This document shows positions 1 to 7,748 of a stretch of 32,779 bases of DNA, one piece after another (positions within the stretch are counted from its first letter, which is position 1; every line of letters begins with the position of its first letter). Source of the DNA: Streptomyces oryzae (GTDB lineage: Bacteria; Actinomycetota; Actinomycetes; Streptomycetales; Streptomycetaceae); contig NZ_JADKMA010000068.1 of the NCBI RefSeq assembly GCF_017676365.1, positions 1-32,779 on the forward strand. The letters run 5' to 3'. A program made the translations under genes and the position numbers. The notes beneath the pieces were generated by a model. The model saw only the letters and a list, made by a program, of their open reading frames with translations. It was not told the DNA's origin and did no database searches.

Positions 1-170
1 GGCCCGCCCGGCTCCGCGTCCTGCGGCGGGCGCGGCTGGTCGGCGGGCTCGCTGCCGGGGCCGATCAGCTCCAGCAACTGCACCGCGAGGCTGCGCAGGA
101 TCGAGATCTCCACCTCGTCCAGCGCGATCGCGGCGCCACCGTCCTCGGTCGGCTCGAAGTGCCCTGCCAT
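1..170 (-). CDS. DUF2017-family protein, N-terminal part only
   Basis: The 5' part of a minus-strand gene that runs off the left edge. It starts at the ATG complementary to 168-170, and that ATG overlaps the clpS stop codon (ATGA), so the two are translationally coupled. The visible protein begins MAGHFEPTEDGGAAIALDEV and continues through ISILRSLAVQLLELIGP into a Pro/Asp-rich stretch. From memory, this is how the actinobacterial DUF2017 family begins, and that family normally follows clpS. No biochemical function is known to me. A link to ClpS/ClpP proteolysis is inferred only from the gene order. Confidence 0.8.
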   Translation of the reverse strand, partial: MAGHFEPTEDGGAAIALDEVEISILRSLAVQLLELIGPGSEPADQPRPPQDAEPGG

Positions 171-484
171 CAGCGGTCCTGGGTGAGCGTTGCCCACAGA
201 CCGTAGCTGTGCATGGCCTGCACGTCGCGCTCCATCTCCTCGCGGGTACCGCTGGAGACGATGGCGCGCCCCTTGTGGTGGACGTCGAGCATCAGCTTTT
301 TCGCCTTCTCCTTCGAATAGCCGAAGTACGCCTGGAACACGTACGTCACATAGCTCATGAGGTTGACCGGGTCGTTGTGCACGACGGTCACCCAGGGCAC
401 ATCCGGCTCGGGAACCTCCACGGGTTCCTCGGTGGTCTCCGGGCGCTCGATCTCCGTTGGGGTGGCGACACTCACAGGTCCCAT
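170..484 (-). CDS. clpS: ATP-dependent Clp protease adaptor ClpS
   Basis: A 104-residue ClpS adaptor, which binds the N-terminal domain of the Clp ATPase and delivers N-degron substrates to ClpP. Residues 1-28 form an acidic, Pro/Glu-rich flexible tail. The folded core starts at PWVTVVHNDPVNLMSYV (about 30-46), which contains the family's Asn-Asp-Pro signature (N37, D38, P39), and continues with FGYSKEKAKKLMLDVHHKG and a C-terminal ERDVQAMHSYGLWATL. The frame stays open upstream to 571, but the extra residues are not ClpS-like, so I chose the ATG at 484. It is coupled to the downstream DUF2017 gene by an ATGA overlap and is divergent from pncB. Confidence 0.95.
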   Translation of the reverse strand: MGPVSVATPTEIERPETTEEPVEVPEPDVPWVTVVHNDPVNLMSYVTYVFQAYFGYSKEKAKKLMLDVHHKGRAIVSSGTREEMERDVQAMHSYGLWATLTQDR

Positions 485-603
485 GCTGCCACCCGGTCCC
501 CGGGGCCGCCCAAACAGCGCCCCGGTCGACCGTATATCGTCAAGCTGACGAGATCCGGGGTACGCTCGCAAGGAGCGACCCGAACACGCGAGGTGAGACA
601 GCA

Positions 604-1983
604 GTGCTGGATTCCCCCACAGGGCAGCCCCCGCAGGACTCCCGACAGGAACACGCCCGGCGGATGGAGACGGGACTGCCGGTGGCCGTGCCCTCCACGG
701 CGCTGTTCACCGACCAGTACGAGCTGACCATGCTCCAGGCCGCACTCCGCGCCGGGACGGCCGAACGGCGCTCCGTCTTCGAGGTCTTCACCCGCCGCCT
801 CCCCGAGGGCCGCCGCTACGGCGTCGTCGCGGGCACCGGACGGGTGCTGGACGCGGTGGAGAACTTCCGCTTCGACGACCAGCTGCTCGACTTCCTGCGC
901 GAGACGCGGGTGGTGGACGAGCCGACCCTGCGGTGGCTGGCCGACTACCGCTTCACGGGCGACGTCCTCGGCTACCCGGAGGGCGAGGTGTACTTCCCCG
1001 GCTCGCCCATCCTGCGGGTGGAGGGGACGTTCGCCGAGTGTGTGCTGCTGGAGACGGTGATCCTCTCCATCCTCAACCACGACTCCGCCGTGGCGGCCGC
1101 CGCCTCCCGGATGGCCGTCGCCGCAGCAGGCCGCCCGCTGATCGAGATGGGCGCCCGGCGCACCCACGAGCTGGGCGCTGTCGCCGCGGCCCGCGCCGCC
1201 TACGTGGGCGGCTTCGACACCACCTCCGACCTGGCCGCCGGGTTCCGCTACGGCATCCCCACCGTGGGCACCAGCGCCCACGCCTTCACCCTGCTGCACG
1301 ACACCGAGCGGGACGCCTTCACCGCGCAGGTCGAGTCGCTGGGCGGCGGGACGACGCTGCTGGTGGACACCTACGACGTTGCCGAGGCGGTCCGTACGGC
1401 GGTGGAGGTGGCGGGCCCGGACCTGGGCGCCGTCCGCATCGACTCCGGCGACCTGCTGCTGGTGGCGCACCGGGTGCGCCAGCAGCTGGACGAGCTGGGC
1501 GCGACCAAGACCCGGATCGTGGTCACCAGCGATCTGGACGAGTACGCCATCGCCTCGCTGGCCGCGGCCCCGGTGGACGCGTACGGGGTCGGCACCCAGC
1601 TGGTGACCGGCAGCGGTCACCCGACCTGCTCGATGGTCTACAAGCTGGTGGCCCGCGCCGACTCCGAGGCGCCCGGCGCCCCGCTGCGGGCCGTGGCCAA
1701 GCGCTCGACGGGCGGCAAGACCTCCATCGGGGGCGCCAAGTGGGCGGCGCGCGCGGTCGACGCGGAGGGGGTGGCCGAGGCGGAGGTGGTGGGCACCGGC
1801 GAGGTGCCGCCCGAGCTGGCCGGCCAGCTGCTCCAGGTGAAGCTGATCGACCGGGGCGCCGTCGTCGGCCGGGAGCCGCTGGACGCCGCCCGCGAGCGCC
1901 ACCGCGCCGCCCTCGCCCGGCTGCCGATGTCAGCGGCCCAGCTCTCCCGCGGGGAGCCGGTGCTGCCGGTCGAGCATGTGTGA
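604..1983 (+). CDS. pncB: Nicotinate phosphoribosyltransferase
   Basis: Converts nicotinate and PRPP to nicotinate mononucleotide, the committing step of the Preiss-Handler NAD salvage pathway, in the cytoplasm. With the GTG start at 604 it has 459 residues. The family start STALFTDQYELTML is at 31-44, and GTSAHAF (223-229) holds H226, the expected phosphorylatable histidine. LVDTYDV, RIDSGDL and the late GVGTQLVTG segment, the PRPP-binding region, follow. I chose GTG 604 because GAGGTGAG lies about 7 nt upstream. The frame is open back to 457, and an internal ATG at 664 has no good ribosome site. pncA, the enzyme that makes nicotinate, lies 191 nt downstream on the same strand. Confidence 0.96.
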   Translation: MLDSPTGQPPQDSRQEHARRMETGLPVAVPSTALFTDQYELTMLQAALRAGTAERRSVFEVFTRRLPEGRRYGVVAGTGRVLDAVENFRFDDQLLDFLRETRVVDEPTLRWLADYRFTGDVLGYPEGEVYFPGSPILRVEGTFAECVLLETVILSILNHDSAVAAAASRMAVAAAGRPLIEMGARRTHELGAVAAARAAYVGGFDTTSDLAAGFRYGIPTVGTSAHAFTLLHDTERDAFTAQVESLGGGTTLLVDTYDVAEAVRTAVEVAGPDLGAVRIDSGDLLLVAHRVRQQLDELGATKTRIVVTSDLDEYAIASLAAAPVDAYGVGTQLVTGSGHPTCSMVYKLVARADSEAPGAPLRAVAKRSTGGKTSIGGAKWAARAVDAEGVAEAEVVGTGEVPPELAGQLLQVKLIDRGAVVGREPLDAARERHRAALARLPMSAAQLSRGEPVLPVEHV

Positions 1984-2174
1984 GCCGCCGGGCATCTGGC
2001 ACCCGGCGCCTGTGGGTAACCCGCGGTAGGGGCGGGCGCCGCGTACCGGTGTCCGGCCACTGCCGCCGGGCCCCTTGAGTGTCTAGGCTCGGAGCCGACG
2101 GGTGGCGGTTCCTGGAACCCCGCCGAAAAATGGTTCCTGGCCGCTCCTGGCCCACCAGCCGAAAGGTGTGCACC

Positions 2175-2768
2175 ATGCACCGGGCACTGATCGTCGTGGA
2201 CGTGCAGAACGACTTCTGCGAAGGCGGCAGCCTCGCCGTCGCGGGCGGCGCGGATGTCGCCGCCGCCATCACCGACCTGGTCGGTGACGCTTCCGCCGGA
2301 TACCGCCACGTCGTCGCGACGCGGGACACCCATGTCGATCCCGGCGACCACTTCTCCGCCGAGCCCGACTACCAGCACTCCTGGCCGCCGCACTGCGTGG
2401 CGGGCACGGAGGGTGTGGGGTTCCACCCCAACTTCACCCCCGCCGTCGCCTCCGGCTCCATCGAGGCCGTCTTCGACAAGGGTGCGTACACCGCCGCGTA
2501 CAGCGGCTTCGAGGGCACCGACGAGAACGGGGTCCCGCTCGCGGAGTGGTTGCGCGAGCGGGACGTGAGCGAAGTGGATGTCGTGGGGATCGCCACGGAC
2601 CACTGCGTGCGGCAGACCGCGCTGGATGCCGCGCGGGAGGGCTTCCGGACTCAGGTGCTGCTCGATCTGACCGCGGGAGTCGCGCAGGAGTCGGTGCAGC
2701 GGGCGCTGGATGAGCTTCGCCGGGCGGGTGTCGAACTGAGCGGCAAGCCGGTGGTCGCCTCGGCGTAG
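2175..2768 (+). CDS. pncA: Nicotinamidase / pyrazinamidase
   Basis: Hydrolyses nicotinamide to nicotinate and ammonia, feeding PncB just upstream. The 197-residue protein resembles mycobacterial PncA along its whole length. The catalytic triad is visible as D9 (VVDVQNDF), K102 (FDKGAY) and C144 (ATDHCVRQT). The metal ligands are D51, H53, H59 and H73, and the residues preceding TDHC form the usual cis-peptide site. The frame is open from 2079, but the ATG at 2175 has GAAAGGTG 6 nt upstream and gives the canonical N-terminus, so I chose it. A terminator hairpin follows directly. Confidence 0.96.
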   Translation: MHRALIVVDVQNDFCEGGSLAVAGGADVAAAITDLVGDASAGYRHVVATRDTHVDPGDHFSAEPDYQHSWPPHCVAGTEGVGFHPNFTPAVASGSIEAVFDKGAYTAAYSGFEGTDENGVPLAEWLRERDVSEVDVVGIATDHCVRQTALDAAREGFRTQVLLDLTAGVAQESVQRALDELRRAGVELSGKPVVASA

Positions 2769-2774
2769 CGCGTA

Positions 2775-2796
2775 GCGCCTCCGGCGCGGGTTTTTT
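2775..2796 (+). terminator. Intrinsic terminator after pncA
   Basis: A 5-bp perfect stem (GCGCC-TCC-GGCGC, 2775-2787), then GGG and a run of six T (2791-2796). It begins 7 nt after the pncA stop codon. Confidence 0.75.
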
Positions 2797-2849
2797 GCGG
2801 GATGCCCCTTGGCGGGGTCCCGCCGTAGAGGCGTGTGCGCGTTGCCGAG

Positions 2850-2925
2850 TGCGGGTGCTTTGTGGCTGGTCGCGCCCACGCGGCGGAGCCGCACATGAAC
2901 ACAGCCCCGCGCCCCTTCGGGGCGC
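2850..2925 (+). repeat. Dispersed intergenic repeat, copy 1
   Basis: The left block TGCGGGTGCTTTGTGGCTGG starts at 2850. The right block is a hairpin GCGCCCC-TTC-GGGGCGC (2909-2925) whose tip reads C(UUCG)G as RNA, an unusually stable tetraloop. Related copies lie near 13779, 21039, 26902 and 29383. It sits between pncA and the convergent hypothetical gene, so it may also act as a terminator. Confidence 0.7.
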
Positions 2926-2942
2926 CCCCATGCGGGGCAGCC

Positions 2943-3419
2943 CTACGCCGGCGTCACCCGAAGAAGCGCGGCGATGGGGCGCCAGGAGTTGCGGTCGTCG
3001 TCGGGGACGGCGCGCCAGACCAGGCCCTCGGGGTGGTGCAGGACCGCCGTGATCTCGTCAGGGGTGGGCGGCTCGGCGTTGCCGCGCAGATAGATCGCCC
3101 GCAGCCCGAGGTTCCGCAGCCTGGTCAGGGCGCGGGCGCGGTTGCCGGCGTGCACCAGCACCCGGACACGTTGCTCGTCGCCGGGTCTGCGCACCGTCGC
3201 CTCACGCACCGTGTGCGGTTCGTCCGCGAACGCCGACCAGCGCCGCGAGGGCGGCACCAGCCCGGGGCGGCGGGCGGCGGGCACCGCTCTGGTCCGGCTG
3301 CCCGGGACAGCGGCGTCGGCGGCACCGGGCGCGGTGCCGTGCGGCTCGCGCGGCACCGGAAGCGTCAGCGCGACGATCACGCTGCCGTCCGGAAGCCTGA
3401 CGAATCCGCCTCCTGACAT
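2943..3419 (-). CDS. Hypothetical protein, 158 aa
   Basis: I do not recognise a named domain. The protein begins MSGGGFVRLPDGSVIVALTL, has an Ala/Pro/Arg-rich linker (about 30-60), and ends in a basic domain with RVRVLVHAGNRARALTRLRNL, AIYLRGNAEPPTPDEITAVLHH and a final WRPIAALLRVTPA. There are no membrane segments or cysteine motifs. The frame is open back to 3584, but the ATG at 3419 has GGGGGAG about 9 nt upstream, while the ATG at 3428 directly abuts that site. It is a single minus-strand gene, convergent with pncA, and upstream lies a long gap with possible regulatory sequence. The coding call rests on codon bias and the start signal. Confidence 0.75.
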   Translation of the reverse strand: MSGGGFVRLPDGSVIVALTLPVPREPHGTAPGAADAAVPGSRTRAVPAARRPGLVPPSRRWSAFADEPHTVREATVRRPGDEQRVRVLVHAGNRARALTRLRNLGLRAIYLRGNAEPPTPDEITAVLHHPEGLVWRAVPDDDRNSWRPIAALLRVTPA

Positions 3420-4126
3420 GATCACCATCTCCCCCGTGAGACTCGTTCGGGTCGGTCGATACGAGGCCGCCATGAGGCAGCCCCACCGTGCATCTAAACG
3501 CGATCGAGCACCGATTGCCAGGGGGTAACGGATGATCATGTTTTGACCTGCAACGATGCAAACAAATTCATACCTGGGTTGCATACGCCTCGGTCACCTG
3601 TACCCAGGGACCCATTTGTGGATCTTCACAACTTCTTCACGTTCGGTAGTCACCCCGTTCTGGCGCCGGTTTTCGCCCAATACGCGCCATTTATCCTCGC
3701 CGGTTGAAGCGACTACCACTTTCCGCGTCGCCATTGGGCGGACCGCTGGCAGCCAGGAAAGTCGCTGCGCCCTGTTGCGGAAGCGGAATCTCCAACTCCC
3801 CATCAGATAGCGGGTGCGAACATCGGTGCGGGGCGCGTGCGCCGCCCGTGGGCGACGGTTGCGCCCGGCGCCGGACACGAGTCCCGCGCGACTCGCACAA
3901 GACCCCTCTGCTGTCCGCTAGTTGGGACAGCCGAAGCCCTGTGCGTCAGTGCGCCCCCCGTGCAACTAAGGCGTGGGTCAGCTCACGCTTGCCGCGCTTT
4001 CCGCCAGGGCATGCCGGACCGTAGAGTCGTTCGATGGCGCCCCGTTTGTACCGAGGCAACGCGTAGCGCACAACGACCTGTTCACACGTTCAGACCGTGC
4101 CCACATCCCCCGAGGACGGATCCGCC
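3420..4126. other. 707-nt gap without a convincing gene, unusually AT-rich for the window
   Basis: Between the divergent starts at 3419 and 4127. The part from about 3525 to 3720 is clearly lower in GC than its surroundings. It contains an inverted repeat CCTGGGT/ACCCAGG (3573-3579, 3602-3608), a second ATGCAA/TTGCAT (3556-3561, 3579-3584), and two TTCAC units 11 nt apart (from 3625 and 3636), the spacing of PhoP-box direct repeats. Short ORFs here (for example 3594-3878 minus, 3556-3810 plus) lack Streptomyces codon bias and recognisable sequence. It looks like a regulatory or non-coding RNA region, but I cannot name a class. Confidence 0.5.
3625..3645 (+). promoter_or_regulatory. Possible PHO-box-like direct repeat
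   Basis: TTCACAACTTC followed directly by TTCACGTTCGG gives two 11-nt units beginning TTCAC. Streptomyces PhoP boxes are built from 11-nt direct-repeat units with a TTCA core. Only two units are clear, and the nearest starts are about 200 nt (3419, minus) and 500 nt (4127, plus) away. Confidence 0.3.
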
Positions 4127-4456
4127 ATGCCGCGTCCGAACCCCGCCCAACTCGTCTACGGCTCGGCCACCGTCATGTGCTCCACGCTCGCCATGCTGCT
4201 GCTCTCCGAGACACGTTCCGGCGTCTGGATCGCCGTGATCGCGTTCGTGGCCCTCGCGCTTGGCCTGCTGGTGGCACTGACCGCACCTCCCATCAGGTCA
4301 ACTTCGGAGCGGCGCGAGGCAGTTGCCGACGCCGACGCCCCCGGAGCCCACTCCGCCGTCGACCGGCCCGAGCCCGTGCCGGCCCAGCACGCGGCGGCTG
4401 CTGCTGCCGCCTCCTCCGCGCCCGCGGCGACCGCGGGCCTCGGAGCACGGCACTGA
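4127..4456 (+). CDS. Small membrane protein, 109 aa
   Basis: Begins MPRPNPAQLVYGSATVMC. Two hydrophobic segments follow at about 8-26 and 33-54 (VWIAVIAFVALALGLLVAL), which predict a short hairpin in the membrane. A hydrophilic tail (55-109) becomes Ala/Pro-rich low complexity. I do not recognise a functional family; I have seen similar small proteins annotated as conserved hypotheticals in Streptomyces. The ATG at 4127 has GAGGA about 8 nt upstream, so I prefer it to the GTG at 4097. A possible -10 (TAGAGT, 4022-4027) lies about 100 nt upstream. Confidence 0.8.
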   Translation: MPRPNPAQLVYGSATVMCSTLAMLLLSETRSGVWIAVIAFVALALGLLVALTAPPIRSTSERREAVADADAPGAHSAVDRPEPVPAQHAAAAAAASSAPAATAGLGARH

Positions 4457-4481
4457 GCAGCCCTGCGAACGGTCCTGGTAC

Positions 4482-4505
4482 TCCCCCGGTGACGGCGCCG
4501 GGGGA
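4482..4505. terminator. Hairpin between convergent genes
   Basis: A perfect 8-bp stem TCCCCCGG/CCGGGGGA (4482-4489, 4498-4505) with an 8-nt loop, between the stops at 4456 (plus) and 4563 (minus). It has no T-run, as is common for GC-rich actinomycete terminators, and could serve both strands. Confidence 0.55.
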
Positions 4506-4562
4506 AGCGCCCGCTCAGGCCCGCGGCTTCGGGGAAGTCCATCCGTCCGCGGGGGCAGTTCG

Positions 4563-5243
4563 TCAGTCCGCCGCGACCACCACCGTGCGCGCCGCCTTGT
4601 CGTGCAGGCACTGCTGATAGGGCTTGTCCCAGGTGCAGAAGAGCACGTTCACCAGCCAGAACAGCGAACCGACGCAGGGCACCAGCGGAGGAATCTGGTA
4701 GACGGCCGCCCGCAGCCAGCCGGGCGAGCCCGCCGGTACGGCGCCGTTCTGCAACATGGCCACCCGGATGCGCATCAGTTTCTTGCCGACCGTCTGGCCC
4801 GAGTTCGTCAGCATCAGGCCCTCGTAGAGGAAGTAGACGAGGGTGTAGCTGAACTGCGGCCAGTAGTTGATTCCCGTGTCGGTCGAGTAACCCCCTTCGA
4901 CCACCCCGGCGATGATGCCGATCGGAATCGCGATCAGCAGCGCGTCGACGATGCGGGCCAGCAGCCGCTTGCCGCGCGACGCCAGCGGCGCCATTCCGGC
5001 CAGCGGGTCGGCGGCGCCCTCGGGGCCGCCGTAGGGGTTGTCGTACGGGCTCCCACCGCCGCCGAAACCGCCACCCGGCCCGCCGCCCGTGGGAGGTGGC
5101 GGTGGATTGCCGTACGGCATGCCGGGTCCGCCCGGTGGCGGGGACTCCCGGCCGGGCGGCTCCTGACCGGGCGCCTGCCCGCCCGCCGTGGGGTCCTCGG
5201 ACCCCTTCCGGAACGGATCGTTCTCCGGCTGCTCCGTGCTCAT
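4563..5243 (-). CDS. RDD-family membrane protein
   Basis: 226 residues. Residues 1-80 are a cytoplasmic-type Pro/Gly-rich disordered segment (PPPPPTGGGPGGGFGGGG region). Residues about 85-226 form an RDD domain: SRGKRLLARIVDALLIAIPIGI opens it with the family's Arg and Asp, followed by LVYFLYEGLMLTNSGQTVGKKLMRIRV and a third hydrophobic stretch before the end. The C-terminal WDKPYQQCLHDKAARTVVV matches the end of the larger RDD protein just downstream, so the two are paralogues. RDD proteins have no single agreed function; transport or ion-homeostasis roles have been suggested. This gene lies 83 nt upstream (by coordinate) of its paralogue's stop, on the same strand. Confidence 0.9.
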   Translation of the reverse strand: MSTEQPENDPFRKGSEDPTAGGQAPGQEPPGRESPPPGGPGMPYGNPPPPPTGGGPGGGFGGGGSPYDNPYGGPEGAADPLAGMAPLASRGKRLLARIVDALLIAIPIGIIAGVVEGGYSTDTGINYWPQFSYTLVYFLYEGLMLTNSGQTVGKKLMRIRVAMLQNGAVPAGSPGWLRAAVYQIPPLVPCVGSLFWLVNVLFCTWDKPYQQCLHDKAARTVVVAAD

Positions 5244-5326
5244 GGCCCGAGTGCACAGCCCGCGCGGCCCGGCCGCATCCGGGGCCGGGCTGTTCGGGGG
5301 ACGGGCGCCTTACCGGGCGCCGGGCT

Positions 5327-7375
5327 TCAGAGCCGGAGTTCGCCGTCTCCCGCGCTGCCCTTCGCGACGAACGTCCCGGCCACCTTGTCGTGCCAGCACT
5401 GCCGCCAGGGGCGGTCGAACAGGCACCACATGGCGTTGACCAGGCCGACGACCAGCAGGCCCAGCACGCCGTGCACCAGCCAGCGCAGTACGGACTTGCC
5501 GAAGGCGGGCTTCCCGTAGCCCTCGATGTTCACCACCGAGAGCCCGAACAGCTTCTTGCCGAGCGTGCGGCCCCAACGGGCCGTCGGCAGCACCTCGTAG
5601 AGCAGCCCGAAAACCAGCAGGGCGCCAACGACCAGTGCCAGATAGCTGCCCGTCGTGCCGTCGATCAGCCACACCCGCTGGGTGACGCCCGCCTGCTCGA
5701 CCGCCTCCACCTTGGCGTTGATGTGGTCGACCGCCTTGCCCACGAACGGGAACGCGGCGCCGGCGCCCACGGCGAGGGTGAGGACGAGGTCGACGAGCCG
5801 CGCGCCGAACCGCCTGCCCAGCCCCCCGGGCCGCGCCTCCTGTCGCGCGGCCCGCGCGAACGGGTCGTCGGCGGGCGGCCGCCACGGTGTGACGGCGTCC
5901 GGGCCGCCGGACTGCGGCTGCGCCGGCAGTCCGGCGGGCGGCTGCGACCAGGAGGGGGCGGCCGCGCCGGGCAACCCACCACCCTGCTGCGCTCCCGGCG
6001 GCGCCGGCTCTCCCTGCGCGAGGCCGGGACCGGGCGCCGCACCGAGCCCGGCGGGTGGCCCCTGCTCACCGCGCTGCCCCGGCAGCGCGGCCGGTGCCGC
6101 CCCGATCGCGGCCTGCCCCGGCTGATCGGCGGCTGCTCCGGACGCCCCCTGGCCGGGCACCTGCTGTCCGGCCCCCGCCGCCCCGGCGGAAGCTGTGGAG
6201 CGACCCTGCTGGCCTGGCTCCGCGCCACCACCGGAAGCCGGGCGGGAGACCTGCGGGCCGGAGGCCACACCAGCGGACCCGCCCGCCGCCTGCGGGCTCT
6301 GCGCCGTGCCGCCGGACGCCCCCACAGAGCCATCCTCACGACCCTGCTGCCCCGGCTCAGCGCCACCACCGGAAGCCGGACGTGCCGGACGCGACACCTG
6401 CGGGCCAGACGCCACAGCAGCGGACCCGCCCGCCGCCTGCGGGCTCTGCCCCGCGCCGCCGGACGCGGGCGCCGTGCCCGGGCTCTGGTCCGTACTGCCT
6501 GCGCTGCCCGTACCGCCGGCGCCGGGCGCCGCGCTCTGTCCGGGGCCACCGGTGGCCTGGCCGGGCACGCGGGGTGCGGCCTGCGTGTGGCCGGGGCCCT
6601 GCGGGGGCACCGGCCCTGCGGTCCCGCGCTGTTCGGGGGCGCTGGGTGCCGCCGTGGCCGGGTCGGCGCCGGTCGCCTGGCCGGGGACTCGCGGCCCGGA
6701 CGCGCTGCCCGGCGTGGGGGACGACGGAGACGAAGGAGACGCGGGAGAGGGGACGCCCGGGTGTGCGGGGCGGTCGCCGGCGCGGAGGACTTCGGAGCGG
6801 CGCAGCCCGACCGTCTTCTCGCGGCCGCCCTGGCCGGGGAGTTCGCCGGCGCCGGCAGGTCCGGGTCCGGCTTCGGGGGCGCTCGCACCGGCTGGGGCGG
6901 CGGGCTCGCTTTCCGTACGGCCGGAGGCGCGGCCCTCGTTGCCCCAGTTGCCTCTGGGGTCGGCCGCCGGCGGGCCGAAACCGCCCTGCGGTGACCCGGA
7001 CGGCTGCCAGCTCGGGCCGGCGGTGCGCTCCGGGCCCGGGACCTGCGACTGGAGACCCCGCGCGGGGAGGTCGGTGCTGTTGCCGTCGCCGTCCTCGTCC
7101 AGGAAGACGGGTCCGGTCTCGTCGGAGGAGGAGCGCCGGGGGCTCGGCGGCCCCGCCGGGCCCTCCTGGTCGGCGGTGGCCGGAGGCGCTGGAGCCGTGG
7201 CGGGCGAGGATGCCACGGGCGGCGGCGCCGGCATGGGTTCACCCTCACGGGGCTCCGGGCGGCTGGTGCCCGGCACCCAGGACGAACCGTTCCAGTAGCG
7301 GATGTATCCGGGGATGGACGGATCCGGATAGTACCCAGCACGGGGTACCTCACCATGAGTACCGGAGGGTCCCAC
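5327..7375 (-). CDS. DUF2510 + RDD membrane protein with long disordered linker
   Basis: 682 residues in three parts. Residues about 12-40 (AGYYPDPSIPGYIRYWNGSSWV) are a DUF2510 motif. About 45-500 is Pro/Gly/Ala/Gln-rich low complexity with a 49-residue near-exact duplication. The last roughly 170 residues form an RDD domain (RRFGARLVDLVLTLAVGAGAAFPF ... WGRTLGKKLFGLSVV), ending PWRQCWHDKVAGTFV like the smaller paralogue at 4563-5243. The GTG at 7375 has GAGGGGAG about 9 nt upstream, so I prefer it to the TTG at 7384. DUF2510 is often found at the N-terminus of actinobacterial membrane proteins, and its ligand is unknown to me. The gene is divergent from the SsgA-like gene. Confidence 0.88.
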   Translation of the reverse strand: MGPSGTHGEVPRAGYYPDPSIPGYIRYWNGSSWVPGTSRPEPREGEPMPAPPPVASSPATAPAPPATADQEGPAGPPSPRRSSSDETGPVFLDEDGDGNSTDLPARGLQSQVPGPERTAGPSWQPSGSPQGGFGPPAADPRGNWGNEGRASGRTESEPAAPAGASAPEAGPGPAGAGELPGQGGREKTVGLRRSEVLRAGDRPAHPGVPSPASPSSPSSPTPGSASGPRVPGQATGADPATAAPSAPEQRGTAGPVPPQGPGHTQAAPRVPGQATGGPGQSAAPGAGGTGSAGSTDQSPGTAPASGGAGQSPQAAGGSAAVASGPQVSRPARPASGGGAEPGQQGREDGSVGASGGTAQSPQAAGGSAGVASGPQVSRPASGGGAEPGQQGRSTASAGAAGAGQQVPGQGASGAAADQPGQAAIGAAPAALPGQRGEQGPPAGLGAAPGPGLAQGEPAPPGAQQGGGLPGAAAPSWSQPPAGLPAQPQSGGPDAVTPWRPPADDPFARAARQEARPGGLGRRFGARLVDLVLTLAVGAGAAFPFVGKAVDHINAKVEAVEQAGVTQRVWLIDGTTGSYLALVVGALLVFGLLYEVLPTARWGRTLGKKLFGLSVVNIEGYGKPAFGKSVLRWLVHGVLGLLVVGLVNAMWCLFDRPWRQCWHDKVAGTFVAKGSAGDGELRL
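6271..6448. repeat. In-frame duplication (147-nt period) inside the RDD gene
   Basis: A 31-nt block starts identically at 6271 and 6418, within two longer similar units. The offset of 147 nt is 49 codons, so the frame is kept. Each unit encodes SPQAAGGSA(A/G)VASGPQVSRP followed by ASGGGAEPGQQGR. Confidence 0.8.
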
Positions 7376-7633
7376 AACCCCCAACTCCCCTCACGCACGA
7401 CGCTCTTGACCAGGCCGCGACGGTGCGGCCTGGCGACCCGCCGCTCGCTGTACGGCGGGATCCTCCATCTGTCCTCCGGCTGTCCGACGAGGACGGTGCG
7501 AAGGACGGTAAGGAGGACAGTAACGAAGAAGACCGCGCGGCGAGGAAGCAGACGGCGGGTAAGCCGCCATCGAGCGACCCAGGAGCCTCCCGTCTCCCTC
7601 CGGCACCCGGCGAACAAATCCACGGAGCGCCCG

Positions 7634-7662
7634 GTGAAAAACTCCGCGAACCCGTGTAAGAA
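7634..7662 (+). promoter_or_regulatory. Candidate promoter for the SsgA-like gene
   Basis: GTGAAA (7634-7639), 17 nt, TAAGAA (7657-7662). Four of six -35 positions fit a housekeeping promoter. It would give a leader of roughly 80 nt that contains the 7681-7721 hairpin. Confidence 0.3.
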
Positions 7663-7680
7663 AACGTGCCCAGCGCTCTC

Positions 7681-7721
7681 TTCCCCGGTGCGGGTCCCGC
7701 GCAGCGGCCCGCACCGGGGAA
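7681..7721 (+). promoter_or_regulatory. 41-nt hairpin in the probable ssgG leader
   Basis: Perfect 14-bp arms, TTCCCCGGTGCGGG (7681-7694) and its complement (7708-7721). Inside, CCGC-GCA-GCGG can extend the stem by 4 bp after a 2-nt bulge. It ends 12 nt before the ribosome site and has no T-run, so it is not a typical terminator. It could be an attenuator-type leader structure or a DNA operator. Confidence 0.65.
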
Positions 7722-7748
7722 CAGGGGATCAGAGAAAGGGCGCACCGT

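Larger units (their letters stand above)
7376..7748. other. 373-nt divergent intergenic region upstream of the SsgA-like gene
   Basis: No coding sequence supported. It holds the ribosome site of the RDD gene (minus), a possible plus-strand promoter (GTGAAA, 17 nt, TAAGAA; 7634-7662), a large hairpin (7681-7721) and the ribosome site GAAAGGG (7734-7740) of the next gene. The remaining part, 7395-7630, shows nothing I can name. Confidence 0.6.

Noticed and set aside
3573..3608. Known riboswitch in the AT-rich gap
   Set aside because: The inverted repeat does not match the conserved core of any riboswitch class I can recall, and no suitably placed gene follows.
3594..3878. 94-codon minus-strand open frame in the AT-rich gap
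   Set aside because: Third-position base use is unlike the neighbours, there is no good ribosome site, and no recognisable sequence.
6200..6600. Repeats that could suggest a CRISPR array
   Set aside because: The repeats are in frame within the RDD gene, have only two full copies, and lack unique spacers of fixed length.
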